Positions 33,385-42,051 of a DNA stretch of 44,328 bases are shown here, in pieces. The translations under genes and the position numbers were made by a program. Numbering within the stretch: position 1 is the first letter of the stretch; each line of letters opens with the position of its first letter. The notes beneath the pieces are model-generated. The model did not search any database. It saw only the letters and a program-made list of their open reading frames with translations, and was not told the DNA's origin. The DNA comes from Gracilibacillus oryzae (lineage in GTDB: Bacteria; Bacillota; Bacilli; Bacillales; Amphibacillaceae). The DNA is taken from positions 1 through 44,328 of the forward strand of contig NZ_ML762448.1 of the NCBI RefSeq assembly GCF_009498735.1, in the 5' to 3' direction.

Positions 33385-34398
33385 ATGAGTGATTTGAAAA
33401 TGCAACGATTCCAGCAATTATTAAATGGAGAACTGGCTGATCGGCCGATTGTGAGTGGCTGGCATCATTTTCTGGATAAAGAACAAACAGCAGCTGACTT
33501 AGCTGAGGCAACGATTCGCTTTGCCCGTAAGTATGACTGGGATTGGATTAAGATCAATCCACGTGCTACTTACTTAGCGGAGTCCTTTGGCAATACGTAT
33601 GATTTTGAAGATTATCGCTGGGTATTCCCAAGACAAACAAAAGCAATTATTCAGAATTCTGAAGATGTCTGGAAACTTACGAAGGTTGATCCTGCGAATT
33701 CTGCTGCACTTCAGGAACAGCTTGAGGCAGTAAAATTGATTCGCGATGGATTACCGGAAACGCCGATTATTCAAACGGTCTTTTCACCATTAACTATCTT
33801 AATGTTTTTAACAGGAAATTCATCCTATATCAATCAGACGATGTATGGAAGTGAAACACCTGTCGACTTTCAGAAACTAATAGAAACAGAACGTAATGGG
33901 GTGCATCAAGCGCTTCATACGATAGCTGTGACAATGGCAAGTTATGTCGAATCATTGGAAGATGCCGGTGCAGACGGCCTCTTTTATGCAGTAACTGGCA
34001 CAGCACATCCTGATTTATTTGATGAAGCAGCTTTTAATGAATTCTCAAGACCTTACGATTTAATAGTTCTTAACGCAATGAAGAAGAGAGGACGCATCCT
34101 TCATACATGTGGTGTACATGCACAGCCGGAAAGGTTTGATGACTATCCTGTAGAAGGGATTAGCTGGGATACAGAAGCTGAGGGGAACCCGGGATTAGAG
34201 ATCCAGCTTAAGAAGACAAAGGTTGCAGGTATTGATCATCATATATTCGAAGGGGATAATAACGAAAATATTGAGCAGCAAGCAAAAGGCGCGATTCAAT
34301 CAATGGCCAATCAGCCTTTTCTATTGGTGCCTAACTGTGCAGTTTCGGTAAAAGCAACAGAAGGAGCATTACAAGCATTACGTAATAGTGTGTTATAA
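33385..34398 (+). CDS. UroD/MtaA-superfamily protein with HxC...C zinc-thiol methyltransferase motif
   Basis: The 337-residue protein has the uroporphyrinogen decarboxylase fold pattern (GTAHPDLFDEAAFNEFSRPY, RILHTCGV, GISWDTEAEGNPGLE) but is not HemE-like at the N-terminus. It keeps His240-x-Cys242 and Cys318. That is the HxC...C zinc set of methylcobamide:thiol methyltransferases (MtaA/CmuA branch), which activates a thiol for methyl transfer. No corrinoid protein is nearby, so the methyl donor is unclear. ATG 33385 follows GAGGGAG. Its position inside the met-type transporter suggests methyl transfer to or from the imported compound. Confidence 0.78.
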   Translation: MSDLKMQRFQQLLNGELADRPIVSGWHHFLDKEQTAADLAEATIRFARKYDWDWIKINPRATYLAESFGNTYDFEDYRWVFPRQTKAIIQNSEDVWKLTKVDPANSAALQEQLEAVKLIRDGLPETPIIQTVFSPLTILMFLTGNSSYINQTMYGSETPVDFQKLIETERNGVHQALHTIAVTMASYVESLEDAGADGLFYAVTGTAHPDLFDEAAFNEFSRPYDLIVLNAMKKRGRILHTCGVHAQPERFDDYPVEGISWDTEAEGNPGLEIQLKKTKVAGIDHHIFEGDNNENIEQQAKGAIQSMANQPFLLVPNCAVSVKATEGALQALRNSVL

Positions 34399-34447
34399 GA
34401 TCTTTTATTAATTTTATATAAAAAAATTGAGAAACGAGGGGACAAGA

Positions 34448-35296
34448 ATGAAGAAAGTTTTAACTTTGCTAGCAGTGTTAACTGTATTATTTTTAGCGGC
34501 ATGTGGAAATGGAAACGAAAATGAAAATGGAAATGAAGAAAGTGGAGCAGAAGAGAAGAAGGATCTGGTGTTTGGATTCGGTGTAGGAACATATGAAGAA
34601 CAGTTTAGAAAAGGGATTTTACCAATCCTGGAAGAGCAAGGCTACAATGTGGAGATTGAAATATTCTCTCAGAATATGCAAGTGAACCCGGCAATGGCTG
34701 AGGGAGCTATTGATGCGAGCGTCTTCCAAAGTACTGCCTATATGGAAGGAATTAATGAAGAGTTAGGAATCGAGATGGTACGTCTTGCATTTTCTCCAGG
34801 AGCACCGCAAAGTCTGCGTTCAGTGAAACATGATTCACTAGATGCTGTACAAGATGGTTCAACAGTAGCTTTACCGAATGATCCGGTTAATCAGGAACGT
34901 GCGGTAAGAATTTTGGAAGATTTAGGATGGGTATCAATTGCAGAAGATGCGGGAACAACAGATTTTAGTATGAACAGTGTGTCACCAGCGGAATATGATC
35001 TGGAGTTTGAGATATTAGACCCTGCTCAAATTCTCGTAGCGCTGGAAGATGTTGATTTTGGTGTAGTAAATGGTAACTATATCGCAGATGCTGGTATGAA
35101 GATTTCCGATGCGTTACAAGTTGAAAATACACCAGAAGAACACCGTATTATTGTTTCTGTTTTAGAAGAAGATGTAGATACACAATGGGCAAAAGATGTA
35201 AAAGCAGCTTATGAGTCTCCGGAATTTGAAGAATTTATTAACTCTCAGGAAAAATATGACGGGTTCATCCTTCCGGAAGCATGGGAAAATAACTAA
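34448..35296 (+). CDS. metQ: MetQ-type substrate-binding lipoprotein
   Basis: The 282-residue NlpA/MetQ-family lipoprotein has signal peptide MKKVLTLLAVLTVLFLAAC with the lipobox LAAC, then an Asn/Glu-rich linker. The mature domain has VFGFGVGTYEEQF, VNPAMAEGAIDASVFQSTAY and TVALPNDPVNQERAVRILED, all characteristic. It captures the substrate outside the membrane for the metN-metI products. ATG 34448 follows GAGGGGAC. A GC-rich stem without T run follows at 35309-35336. Confidence 0.93.
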   Translation: MKKVLTLLAVLTVLFLAACGNGNENENGNEESGAEEKKDLVFGFGVGTYEEQFRKGILPILEEQGYNVEIEIFSQNMQVNPAMAEGAIDASVFQSTAYMEGINEELGIEMVRLAFSPGAPQSLRSVKHDSLDAVQDGSTVALPNDPVNQERAVRILEDLGWVSIAEDAGTTDFSMNSVSPAEYDLEFEILDPAQILVALEDVDFGVVNGNYIADAGMKISDALQVENTPEEHRIIVSVLEEDVDTQWAKDVKAAYESPEFEEFINSQEKYDGFILPEAWENN

Positions 35297-35308
35297 ATGA
35301 GAAACAGC

Positions 35309-35336
35309 AGCAGGGGCGTTTCCGGACGCCTCTGCT
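35309..35336 (+). terminator. GC-rich hairpin after metQ
   Basis: AGCAGGGGCGT (35309-35319) pairs with ACGCCTCTGCT (35326-35336) with one wobble pair. No T run follows, so it probably stabilises the upstream mRNA or only partly terminates. Confidence 0.5.
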
Positions 35337-35373
35337 CTCATATCTGAGTAAAAAATACATAGGGGGATTTTTC

Positions 35374-36168
35374 ATGATACATTTTATTGGTGGAGGACAA
35401 ATGGTTGAAGCAATCATTCGCGCAGTTTTGGCAAATGGTACCATAACTTCAGATAAAATTACGGTTGCCGATATTTCTGAAGAGCGAAATACATATTTAA
35501 GTGAAACATATAAGATAGAGGCAAAAAGGGAGCAAGCAGAAGCCCTGAAGCAGGCAAATATTATCGTTATTGGTGTAAGGCCACAGGATGATTTGGAGTC
35601 AGTTGGAGAGTTAATTCACACTTATAGTGACAAGAGTGCTGTTGTTGTTTCCATTGTAGCAGGTGTTACGATCGACAAATTGACTGGTTTTATTGGCGAA
35701 GGAAAGGCGATTGCGCGAGTGATTCCGAATACACTGACTGATACAGGATTAGGGTATAGTGGTGTCGCATTAAATGAACATGCTTCTGTTGAACAAGTAG
35801 ATACATTTTTAAAAGGATTTGGAAAAGTAATGTATGTGGAAGAAAGGCTAATCGATACCTTTACAGGATTTGGTGTAGCTGGTCCGAATTATGTGTATTA
35901 TTTTATCGAATCCTTTGCAGATGCTGGCGTACTGGCCGGATTGTCCCGAGGCCAGGCATGGGAAATTGCGTTGGAGAATGTAGCGGGTGCTGTCGAAATG
36001 TTAAGACAGACAGGCAAACATCCTCGTCAATTACTTGATATAAATAATTCTGCCGGTGGTGTTGGTATTAATGCATTGCATGAGTTAAATAATTCAGATT
36101 TTGCGGCAGGTCTGCAGCGCAGTGTATTAAAAGCGGTAAAACGGACTACAGAGTTAGGCGAAGAGTAA
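35374..36168 (+). CDS. Pyrroline-5-carboxylate reductase family protein (ProC-like, atypical)
   Basis: The 264-residue protein has the N-terminal NADP-binding IHFIGGGQMVEAI and the ProC dimer domain (GPNYVYYFIESFADAGVLAG, LRQTGKHPRQLLD). The highly conserved substrate loop of true ProC, SPGGTT, is changed here to SAGGVG. The enzyme may therefore reduce a different cyclic imine or act on a related ligand. The ATG follows AGGGGG. It lies in the accessory met-like operon, not with proline genes, which supports a specialised role. Confidence 0.83.
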   Translation: MIHFIGGGQMVEAIIRAVLANGTITSDKITVADISEERNTYLSETYKIEAKREQAEALKQANIIVIGVRPQDDLESVGELIHTYSDKSAVVVSIVAGVTIDKLTGFIGEGKAIARVIPNTLTDTGLGYSGVALNEHASVEQVDTFLKGFGKVMYVEERLIDTFTGFGVAGPNYVYYFIESFADAGVLAGLSRGQAWEIALENVAGAVEMLRQTGKHPRQLLDINNSAGGVGINALHELNNSDFAAGLQRSVLKAVKRTTELGEE

Positions 36169-36190
36169 ACACAGAGGGAGAGTGACAATA

Positions 36191-36964
36191 ATGACAAGCA
36201 TTAAATGGGATCATACGGTTCATTATGTGAATGATTTAGAAGATGCGATCGAACAATTTCATGAACAAGGTCTCACTGCCTTCATGGGCGGATCTCATAA
36301 ACAATGGGGGACGTACAATGTGCTAAGTTATTTTGATCTTTGTTATATTGAATTTCTTGGTGTGGAGGACAGGGAACTTGCTGAAACTATCAAGGAACCA
36401 AATGATGTAGTAAGGGATTCAGTAAAACTGTTACCGGAGCGCGAAGAATTAAGCCGTGTCGCATTGAGAACAGATGATATCGAAGCGGTAGCAAAGCATC
36501 TGTCAAAATTCAATCTGGAACTGTCACCAATTATGGATGGAAAACGATTAGATTCTCAAGGCAATCTAATTGAGTGGAAAATGATGACAATAGCAGGTGA
36601 CTATCAAGGACTGCCATATCCCTTTGTAATTCAGTGGGCAGGGACGGATGAAAAAAGAAGACAAAAAATGATCGAATCAGGAGTTATTAAGAAGCATCCA
36701 GCAGGTAATGTTTCTATTGTGGAAGCAGTATTCGATGTCAGGGATCCATCAGCAGTTTCCAAGCATTGGCAAGAGTTGTTTGACTTTGAGCGAGCTGCAG
36801 AAAGTGGTGTGGTGAGTGAAAAAAAACTAGTGGTTGGGAATCAATCCTTTTTATTTAGAAAAGGGGAAGAAAACCGAATGCAGCAGCTTGTGTTCAACAC
36901 AGACTCCGAGTCACTAAAAGGAAAAACGATTAGAATCGGCCAAGGGGAATATATTTTTAGTTAA
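36191..36964 (+). CDS. VOC/glyoxalase-like protein
   Basis: The 257-residue protein opens with WDHTVHYVNDLEDAIEQF, a vicinal-oxygen-chelate start, and matches the glyoxalase-like domain type with YFDLCYIEFLGVED and a second half from VSIVEAVFDVRDPSAV. It probably forms two beta-alpha-beta-beta-beta modules with a metal site using His5 of one module. The reaction is unknown; the family includes isomerases, dioxygenases and binding proteins. ATG 36191 follows GAGGGAGAG; the GTG at 36182 overlaps that site. It is an operon member. Confidence 0.78.
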   Translation: MTSIKWDHTVHYVNDLEDAIEQFHEQGLTAFMGGSHKQWGTYNVLSYFDLCYIEFLGVEDRELAETIKEPNDVVRDSVKLLPEREELSRVALRTDDIEAVAKHLSKFNLELSPIMDGKRLDSQGNLIEWKMMTIAGDYQGLPYPFVIQWAGTDEKRRQKMIESGVIKKHPAGNVSIVEAVFDVRDPSAVSKHWQELFDFERAAESGVVSEKKLVVGNQSFLFRKGEENRMQQLVFNTDSESLKGKTIRIGQGEYIFS

Positions 36965-37009
36965 TGGTGCGCACTTATTATCAGGGCTATACAATAGGAG
37001 GCGATTTCA

Positions 37010-37765
37010 TTGGATTTTACCAATAAAGTGGTATTAATTACTGGATCTGGAGTGGGGATTGGAAGAGAAACGGCACTTCAGTTTGCCAGAAATGGGGCAA
37101 AAGTTGTCGTTAATTCGCGCAGTAACCGAGGGGGAGAAACGCTAAAGCAATTAAAGGAAAATGGTGCAGATGCCATCTTTGTTCAAGCAGATGTTTCCAA
37201 TGTGAACGATGTTATGCAAATGGTACAGAAAGTGATTGACACCTATGGCCGGATTGATATTGTTGTGAACAATGCTGCAGTAGTATTGCCCGGAACAATT
37301 GAGACTACAACCGAAGAAGATTTGTTAGAGACATTGCTGGTTAATGTTCAAGGGACTTTTTTAGTTTCAAAGTATGTGGTGAAAGAAATGAAGAAACAAA
37401 ATGGCGGGGTTATTGTAAATGTAGGTTCGGTCGCAGCCGAAAAAGGACATAAGGATCGAAGTGCTTATTCAGCATCAAAGGGTGCAGTGTTAGCACTAAC
37501 AAAATCAATCGCAAAGGATTGTATTGACGATAATATCCGAGTCAACTGTGTGTCGCCAGGTACGACGATAACAGAAGGGGTACAAGCAAAAATTGATTCT
37601 GCTGACGATCCAGAAGCAATGGAAGCAATGTACCTTGCCAGACAGCCTGTGAACAGATTAGCTAAAACCTCCGAAATCGCCCATACCATATTATTTGCTG
37701 CCTGTGATGAGGCGGCATTTATGAATGGAAGTAATATAACAATAGATGGAGGTTTATCTATTTAG
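37010..37765 (+). CDS. Short-chain dehydrogenase/reductase
   Basis: The 251-residue classical SDR has cofactor motif TGSGVGIG (11-18), NNAA, catalytic Ser140, Tyr153 and Lys157 (YSASK), and the C-terminal MNGSNITIDGG. It resembles 3-oxoacyl-ACP reductase/glucose dehydrogenase relatives and probably uses NAD(P). It starts at TTG 37010, seven bases after AGGAGG; no ATG competes. It is the last gene of the met-like operon. In-frame codons continue for 73 triplets after its TAG, which may be chance. Confidence 0.9.
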   Translation: MDFTNKVVLITGSGVGIGRETALQFARNGAKVVVNSRSNRGGETLKQLKENGADAIFVQADVSNVNDVMQMVQKVIDTYGRIDIVVNNAAVVLPGTIETTTEEDLLETLLVNVQGTFLVSKYVVKEMKKQNGGVIVNVGSVAAEKGHKDRSAYSASKGAVLALTKSIAKDCIDDNIRVNCVSPGTTITEGVQAKIDSADDPEAMEAMYLARQPVNRLAKTSEIAHTILFAACDEAAFMNGSNITIDGGLSI

Positions 37766-38060
37766 TCAGAGGTATTTAAGTTAGTATCTGTAACCCGGAC
37801 GGCTAGCTTCTATAAACTGGATTTATCATCCTCTACCAAATGGCAGATTACTGCTTTGGAAGAAAAACTTTCAATGGAATGGATGATCGTACTTAAACTT
37901 ACCTTAAGTGCTGCTGTCTTTACCAAGTTAGCAGACCGCCGTGGCCATGGTAAAGTAGACACTACTCAAGTGCATTTTGCTTGAGTAGATGTCGCACTTA
38001 TACCTTCAGGTGAAAGCGGGTATTTTCCCAGCGGTGAGCTGGCATTAACTCTATTAGTAC
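37766..38060 (+). repeat. Non-genic segment with strong stem-loop, possible dispersed repeat
   Basis: No gene with start signals lies between the SDR and pepF. A stem pairs TACTCAAG (37963-37970) with CTTGAGTA (37980-37987), extended by GACA/TGTC (37958-37961, 37990-37993). It lacks a T run on either strand. The mixed GC patches (for example GACCGCCGTGGCCATGG) differ from the neighbours, consistent with a repeat or an insertion-element remnant. Confidence 0.4.
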
Positions 38061-38153
38061 ATTAATGAGTGATATAGTTGTTTAATTATTGTTCGGTTTT
38101 TAGAATTAACTATTTTTGTTATGTCCTAGCTTCTTAGGTCAATAATTAGAATG

Positions 38154-39947
38154 TTATATCACTTTATTAGTCAATCGGATAAATTCTTCTGCATCTTTTG
38201 CCATTAAATCAATTCCGCCAACCCAGAAGTCTTCTTTTGTGATATCAACGCCAAGGTGTTTTGCTGCAAGATCTTCCACCTTCATCGATCCTGTGTCCCG
38301 CAGTAAGGCAATGTATTTATCTTCGAACCCTTCTGGATTTTCTATATACTTTGCATAAATACCTAAACTGAACAGGAAGCCAAAGGTGTATGGGAAATTA
38401 TAAAACGGCACATCGTCAATAAAGAAATGCAGTTTACTGCACCAGAAGTGAGGATGATACCCTGATAAACTATCTGCATATGCCTCTTTCTGTGCTTCGA
38501 CCATTAATTCATTTAATCTCTTTTCAGAAACAATTCCTCCTGCACGCTCCTTATAAAATGCATCTTCAAATAAGAAACGGGCATGAATATTCATAAACAT
38601 TGCTGTTGCGTTTTCCAGTTTTGTGTTTAATAAGGAAATCTTCTCTTCCTCTGACTTTGCATTCGCTAGTGTTGCATTCCCGATAATTGTCTCAGCAAAT
38701 GTACTGGCAGTCTCGGCTACATTCATTGCATAACTTTGATTTAATGTTGGCAGATCTTTCATCACATGGCTGTGGAAAGCATGTCCCAGTTCATGAGCTA
38801 AGGTACTTGTGTCAGATGATGAACCTGTAAATGTCATAAAAATTCTTGACTCTTCAAACTCTGGAAGACTTGTGCAATATCCGCCTGGCCGCTTATTTGG
38901 TCTATCTTCTGCTTCTACCCAACGATTTTCTAAGGCATGTTTTGTGAAATCGGCTAATTTTGGCCCGAATGTAGCAAAGTTTTCCTTAACGAAATCACTA
39001 GCCTCATCATACGTAAATTTTGTTGGTTTTACTTCTCCTAAAGTTACAGGAGCATCCACATCCTGCCAGCCCAGTTTTTCCATCCCTAACAATTTTGCTT
39101 TCTGATTTAGAAAATCAATAAATGGCTGCTTATTCTTTGTAATCGCTGACCACATCGCATCGAGCGATTCTTTGCTCATCCGATTATATTCCAAAGGTTC
39201 TTCCAAGTGGTTATCATACTGGTGTTTCTTTTGCAGGGTAATACGGTATCCATCTAAATGATTTAAAGTATCGGTGAATATTGGCCCGTTTTTTGCCCAA
39301 GCTGCTTCCCAATTTTCGAATAATTGTTTCCTTACATCGGGATCTGGATCTGAATACATTCGATTCATCGCTTGTCCAACTGACAACTCGGTAGTTTGCC
39401 CTGCATTATCTGTGAATGGAATTGTCATAATCGACACAACTGTATCATATAAACTGCTCCATGCAGCAAGCCCATCTTTGTTTAACTCTGCGATAAGCTC
39501 TTCCTCCTGTTCAGATAACAGGCGTTTTCCTTCATCACGAATTTCATTTAGAGCGAAAGAGACTTTCTGTAAATCTTTATCCTCTAATAAGTGGTCCCAC
39601 TCATTATTCGCCATTTCAACTAACTTTTTGGTAAAGATATTGGAAAGCTTTTGCATTTCACTATAAAGCTCCATAATTTGCCCTTTTACAACATTTGCAT
39701 GTTCATCATTCATGTAGGCGTCATGCCACATGTGAACGAAGGTGGAGGCTTGCTCTAAGCTTTTTTCGATTGACTCACGCTTTTCGAGTATGGTTTTAAA
39801 TAAGTCGACTGATCCTTCCCAGTCTTTCAGTAAAGTACGATATGCATTCATTTGATGTTCTGTTTCTTTTAACTTTGTTTGTAACTCCTCGGATTCTGTA
39901 CCGCCAGAGAAAATGGATTCAAGATCCCATGTATCATTATATTTCAC
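38154..39947 (-). CDS. pepF: Oligoendopeptidase F (M3 family)
   Basis: This 597-residue zinc metallopeptidase cleaves short cytosolic peptides. It has the gluzincin motif HELGH at residues 385-389 within TLAHELGHAFHSHV and a downstream Glu near NVAETASTFAE. The N-terminal helical domain starts with YNDTWDLESIFSGG. The start is GTG 39947 after AAAAGGAGTG; the upstream ATG at 39971 precedes that site. It is monocistronic; only a small CCTA/TAGG stem follows, so I do not call a terminator. Confidence 0.95.
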   Translation of the reverse strand: MKYNDTWDLESIFSGGTESEELQTKLKETEHQMNAYRTLLKDWEGSVDLFKTILEKRESIEKSLEQASTFVHMWHDAYMNDEHANVVKGQIMELYSEMQKLSNIFTKKLVEMANNEWDHLLEDKDLQKVSFALNEIRDEGKRLLSEQEEELIAELNKDGLAAWSSLYDTVVSIMTIPFTDNAGQTTELSVGQAMNRMYSDPDPDVRKQLFENWEAAWAKNGPIFTDTLNHLDGYRITLQKKHQYDNHLEEPLEYNRMSKESLDAMWSAITKNKQPFIDFLNQKAKLLGMEKLGWQDVDAPVTLGEVKPTKFTYDEASDFVKENFATFGPKLADFTKHALENRWVEAEDRPNKRPGGYCTSLPEFEESRIFMTFTGSSSDTSTLAHELGHAFHSHVMKDLPTLNQSYAMNVAETASTFAETIIGNATLANAKSEEEKISLLNTKLENATAMFMNIHARFLFEDAFYKERAGGIVSEKRLNELMVEAQKEAYADSLSGYHPHFWCSKLHFFIDDVPFYNFPYTFGFLFSLGIYAKYIENPEGFEDKYIALLRDTGSMKVEDLAAKHLGVDITKEDFWVGGIDLMAKDAEEFIRLTNKVI

Positions 39948-40057
39948 GATTATCACACTCCTTTTTATCATTGTATCTATTCTAAGCAAAATTGAACAAT
40001 AGTTTACTTAGTGAATAATCCTGTATTTAATTTATTTTTCTTGATAGGGAATTATGT

Positions 40058-40180
40058 ATGAGATCAAAATGGTATGAAATACAAGTTATACCAGTAGGAG
40101 AGGGATCCGGAAAAGAATTAATTAGGGTAAAAGGGTATCCTGTTTTTCCAGGACACCCCAACTATTTCTGGAAAGGTTGA
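40058..40180 (+). CDS. Possible 40-residue small protein
   Basis: The frame from ATG 40058 reads MRSKWYEIQVIPVGEGSGKE then LIRVKGYPVFPGHPNYFWKG. The composition (Gly, Pro, aromatic residues in a sensible pattern) looks protein-like, but the ribosome binding site is weak (ATAGGGA) and the frame overlaps the yeeI terminator. It could be a small gene or a remnant. Confidence 0.3.
   Translation: MRSKWYEIQVIPVGEGSGKELIRVKGYPVFPGHPNYFWKG
40128..40158 (-). terminator. yeeI terminator
   Basis: On the minus strand GGGTGTCCTG pairs with CAGGATACCC (plus 40149-40158 and 40133-40142, one wobble pair), followed by TTTTACC. Confidence 0.85.
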
Positions 40181-40185
40181 TTACC

Positions 40186-40902
40186 TTATCCTAATTCAAC
40201 ATTATGATAGACCTGTTGCACATCTTCTAAATCTTCTAATGCATCAATCAGTTTTTCAAATTGCTCTTGCGTGTCTTCATCAAGATTAACATCGTTTTGA
40301 GGAAGCATGGTTAATTCTGCAACTGTAAATTCAGTCACACCTTTATCTTTAAAAGCTTCTTGAAAGGCGTGGAATTGGTCAGGCTCTGCGTAAACAATGA
40401 CAACATTATCTTCTTCCATTAAATCACGTGCATCAATGTCAGCTTCCATTAAGATTTCCAGTACCTCATCAGAAGACATCCCTTCAATTCCGAAAACAGC
40501 TGTATGATCAAACATATAAGAAACCGAACCATTTGTGCCCATGTTTCCTCCATTTTTATTGAAGGCAGCACGAACATCTGCCGCTGTACGGTTGACATTA
40601 TTGGTTAATGTATCAACAATCACCATTGCTCCATTTGGTCCAAAACCTTCGTAACGTAATTCATCAAAGTTCTCATCATCTCCGCCTTTTGCCTTGTCGA
40701 TGGCGCGGTCAATGATTGCTTTTGGTACACTGTATGTTTTTGCTCGTTCTAATACAATCTTCAATGCCTGATTTGATTCAGGATTAGGTTCACCTTGTTT
40801 AGCGGCAACATAAATTTCACGGCCAAATTTGGCATAAATACGACTCGTATTTTTATCCTTCGCAGCTTTCTTTTCTTTAATATTATTCCATTTACGACCC
40901 AT
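40186..40902 (-). CDS. yeeI: YebC/PmpR-family protein (YeeI orthologue)
   Basis: The 238-residue protein matches B. subtilis YeeI rather than its paralogue YrbC: it starts [20 protein letters not shown] and continues [18 protein letters not shown]. Conserved blocks are [39 protein letters not shown] and [16 protein letters not shown]. Family members bind DNA as regulators or assist translation through difficult proline-rich sequences; which applies here cannot be told. ATG 40902 is preferred over the GTG at 40911 because AGAGAG is too close to the latter. Confidence 0.93.
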   Translation of the reverse strand: MGRKWNNIKEKKAAKDKNTSRIYAKFGREIYVAAKQGEPNPESNQALKIVLERAKTYSVPKAIIDRAIDKAKGGDDENFDELRYEGFGPNGAMVIVDTLTNNVNRTAADVRAAFNKNGGNMGTNGSVSYMFDHTAVFGIEGMSSDEVLEILMEADIDARDLMEEDNVVIVYAEPDQFHAFQEAFKDKGVTEFTVAELTMLPQNDVNLDEDTQEQFEKLIDALEDLEDVQQVYHNVELG

Positions 40903-40994
40903 TGTGAACACTCTCTTTCTGGCTTATTATCTATCATATAAAGTATACACCAAATCAGAGCAATTGTGTGCAGAACATCTCCAGGGCAGCAATG

Positions 40995-41003
40995 TGATAA
41001 AAT
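40995..41003 (+). promoter_or_regulatory. Extended -10 promoter of the S66 peptidase gene
   Basis: TGATAAAAT is an extended -10 (hexamer 40998-41003). No good -35 is visible at the right distance. Confidence 0.4.
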
Positions 41004-41058
41004 ATAAAGCAGATTACTAATATAAGTTTGCTAAAGATATAGAAGAGAGGTGAGACAA

Positions 41059-42024
41059 TTGTACATCCCGGATAAATTAAAAGCAGGGGACGAAATCCGT
41101 ATAATTGCACCAAGCAGAAGTGCTGTTATCTTATCAGAAGAAGGGATTCAGGCTGCAACAAAACGACTGGAAGAGATGGGCTTTATCGTCACATTTGGTG
41201 AACATATCTTTGAATCTGATATCCAAAATTCTTCCTCCATAAATAGCAGATTGGAAGATTTACATCATGCTTTTCAGGATCCGAATGTTAAAGGAATTTT
41301 GACCGTAATCGGTGGTTTTAACAGCAACGAGTTATTGCCTTATATTGATTATGACTGTATTCGCGAAAATCCTAAAGTATTCTGTGGATATAGTGATATA
41401 ACGGCAATTGCAGCATCAATTACAGCGAAAACAGGATTAGTGACATATTGTGGTCCCCATTTTTCGAGCTTTCATATGAATATGCTGCAAGAGTATCAAA
41501 CAGACTATTTCAAAAAATGTGTAATGCAAAGTGGACCATATGAGATCTTTTCTTCTGATCTCTGGAGTGATGATGCCTGGTTCCTGGATCAGAAAAAGCG
41601 GCAATTCGAAAAGGCTGAATGGAAGATATTTAATGAGGGGTATGCGGAGGGGCAGCTTTATGGAGGGAATCTTTGCACATTTAATTTACTGCAGGGCACG
41701 CCACATATGCCTGACATAGAAGACAGTATATTATTTATAGAAGATGATGAGATGTCCATTCCCGAAACATTTGCAAGAGATTTAAGCTCCTTGCTGCAGA
41801 CGGTTAAACAATTGAAAGGACTTGTGATTGGTAGATTTCAGCGAGCTTCTGAAATGACAAACGCTCAATTGCGATTTATCTTAGGTAAACATCCGTTATT
41901 AATGTCTATTCCTGTTTTATATGATGTGGACTTTGGACATACACAGCCAAGTATCACATTCCCGATTGGTGGCAGAGTTATCCTGGATAGTTCACAAAAG
42001 CAAATAAAATTAGTCAGTTTTTGA
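41059..42024 (+). CDS. S66 family peptidase (LD-carboxypeptidase / MccF-like)
   Basis: The 321-residue serine peptidase has the nucleophile motif GYSD (Ser112), an upstream IGGFNSNELLPYID and later Glu and His candidates in ILFIEDDEMS and DVDFGHTQPS. The layout fits the MccF branch, which cleaves C-terminal aminoacyl links of microcin-C-like compounds; murein LD-carboxypeptidase activity is the alternative. The start is probably TTG 41059, seven bases after GAGAGGTG; the GTG at 41050 is inside that site. It lies 27 bases before the next gene, probably co-transcribed. Confidence 0.88.
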   Translation: MYIPDKLKAGDEIRIIAPSRSAVILSEEGIQAATKRLEEMGFIVTFGEHIFESDIQNSSSINSRLEDLHHAFQDPNVKGILTVIGGFNSNELLPYIDYDCIRENPKVFCGYSDITAIAASITAKTGLVTYCGPHFSSFHMNMLQEYQTDYFKKCVMQSGPYEIFSSDLWSDDAWFLDQKKRQFEKAEWKIFNEGYAEGQLYGGNLCTFNLLQGTPHMPDIEDSILFIEDDEMSIPETFARDLSSLLQTVKQLKGLVIGRFQRASEMTNAQLRFILGKHPLLMSIPVLYDVDFGHTQPSITFPIGGRVILDSSQKQIKLVSF

Positions 42025-42051
42025 TTGAATGAAAAAGAAAAGGGTGCAGAT

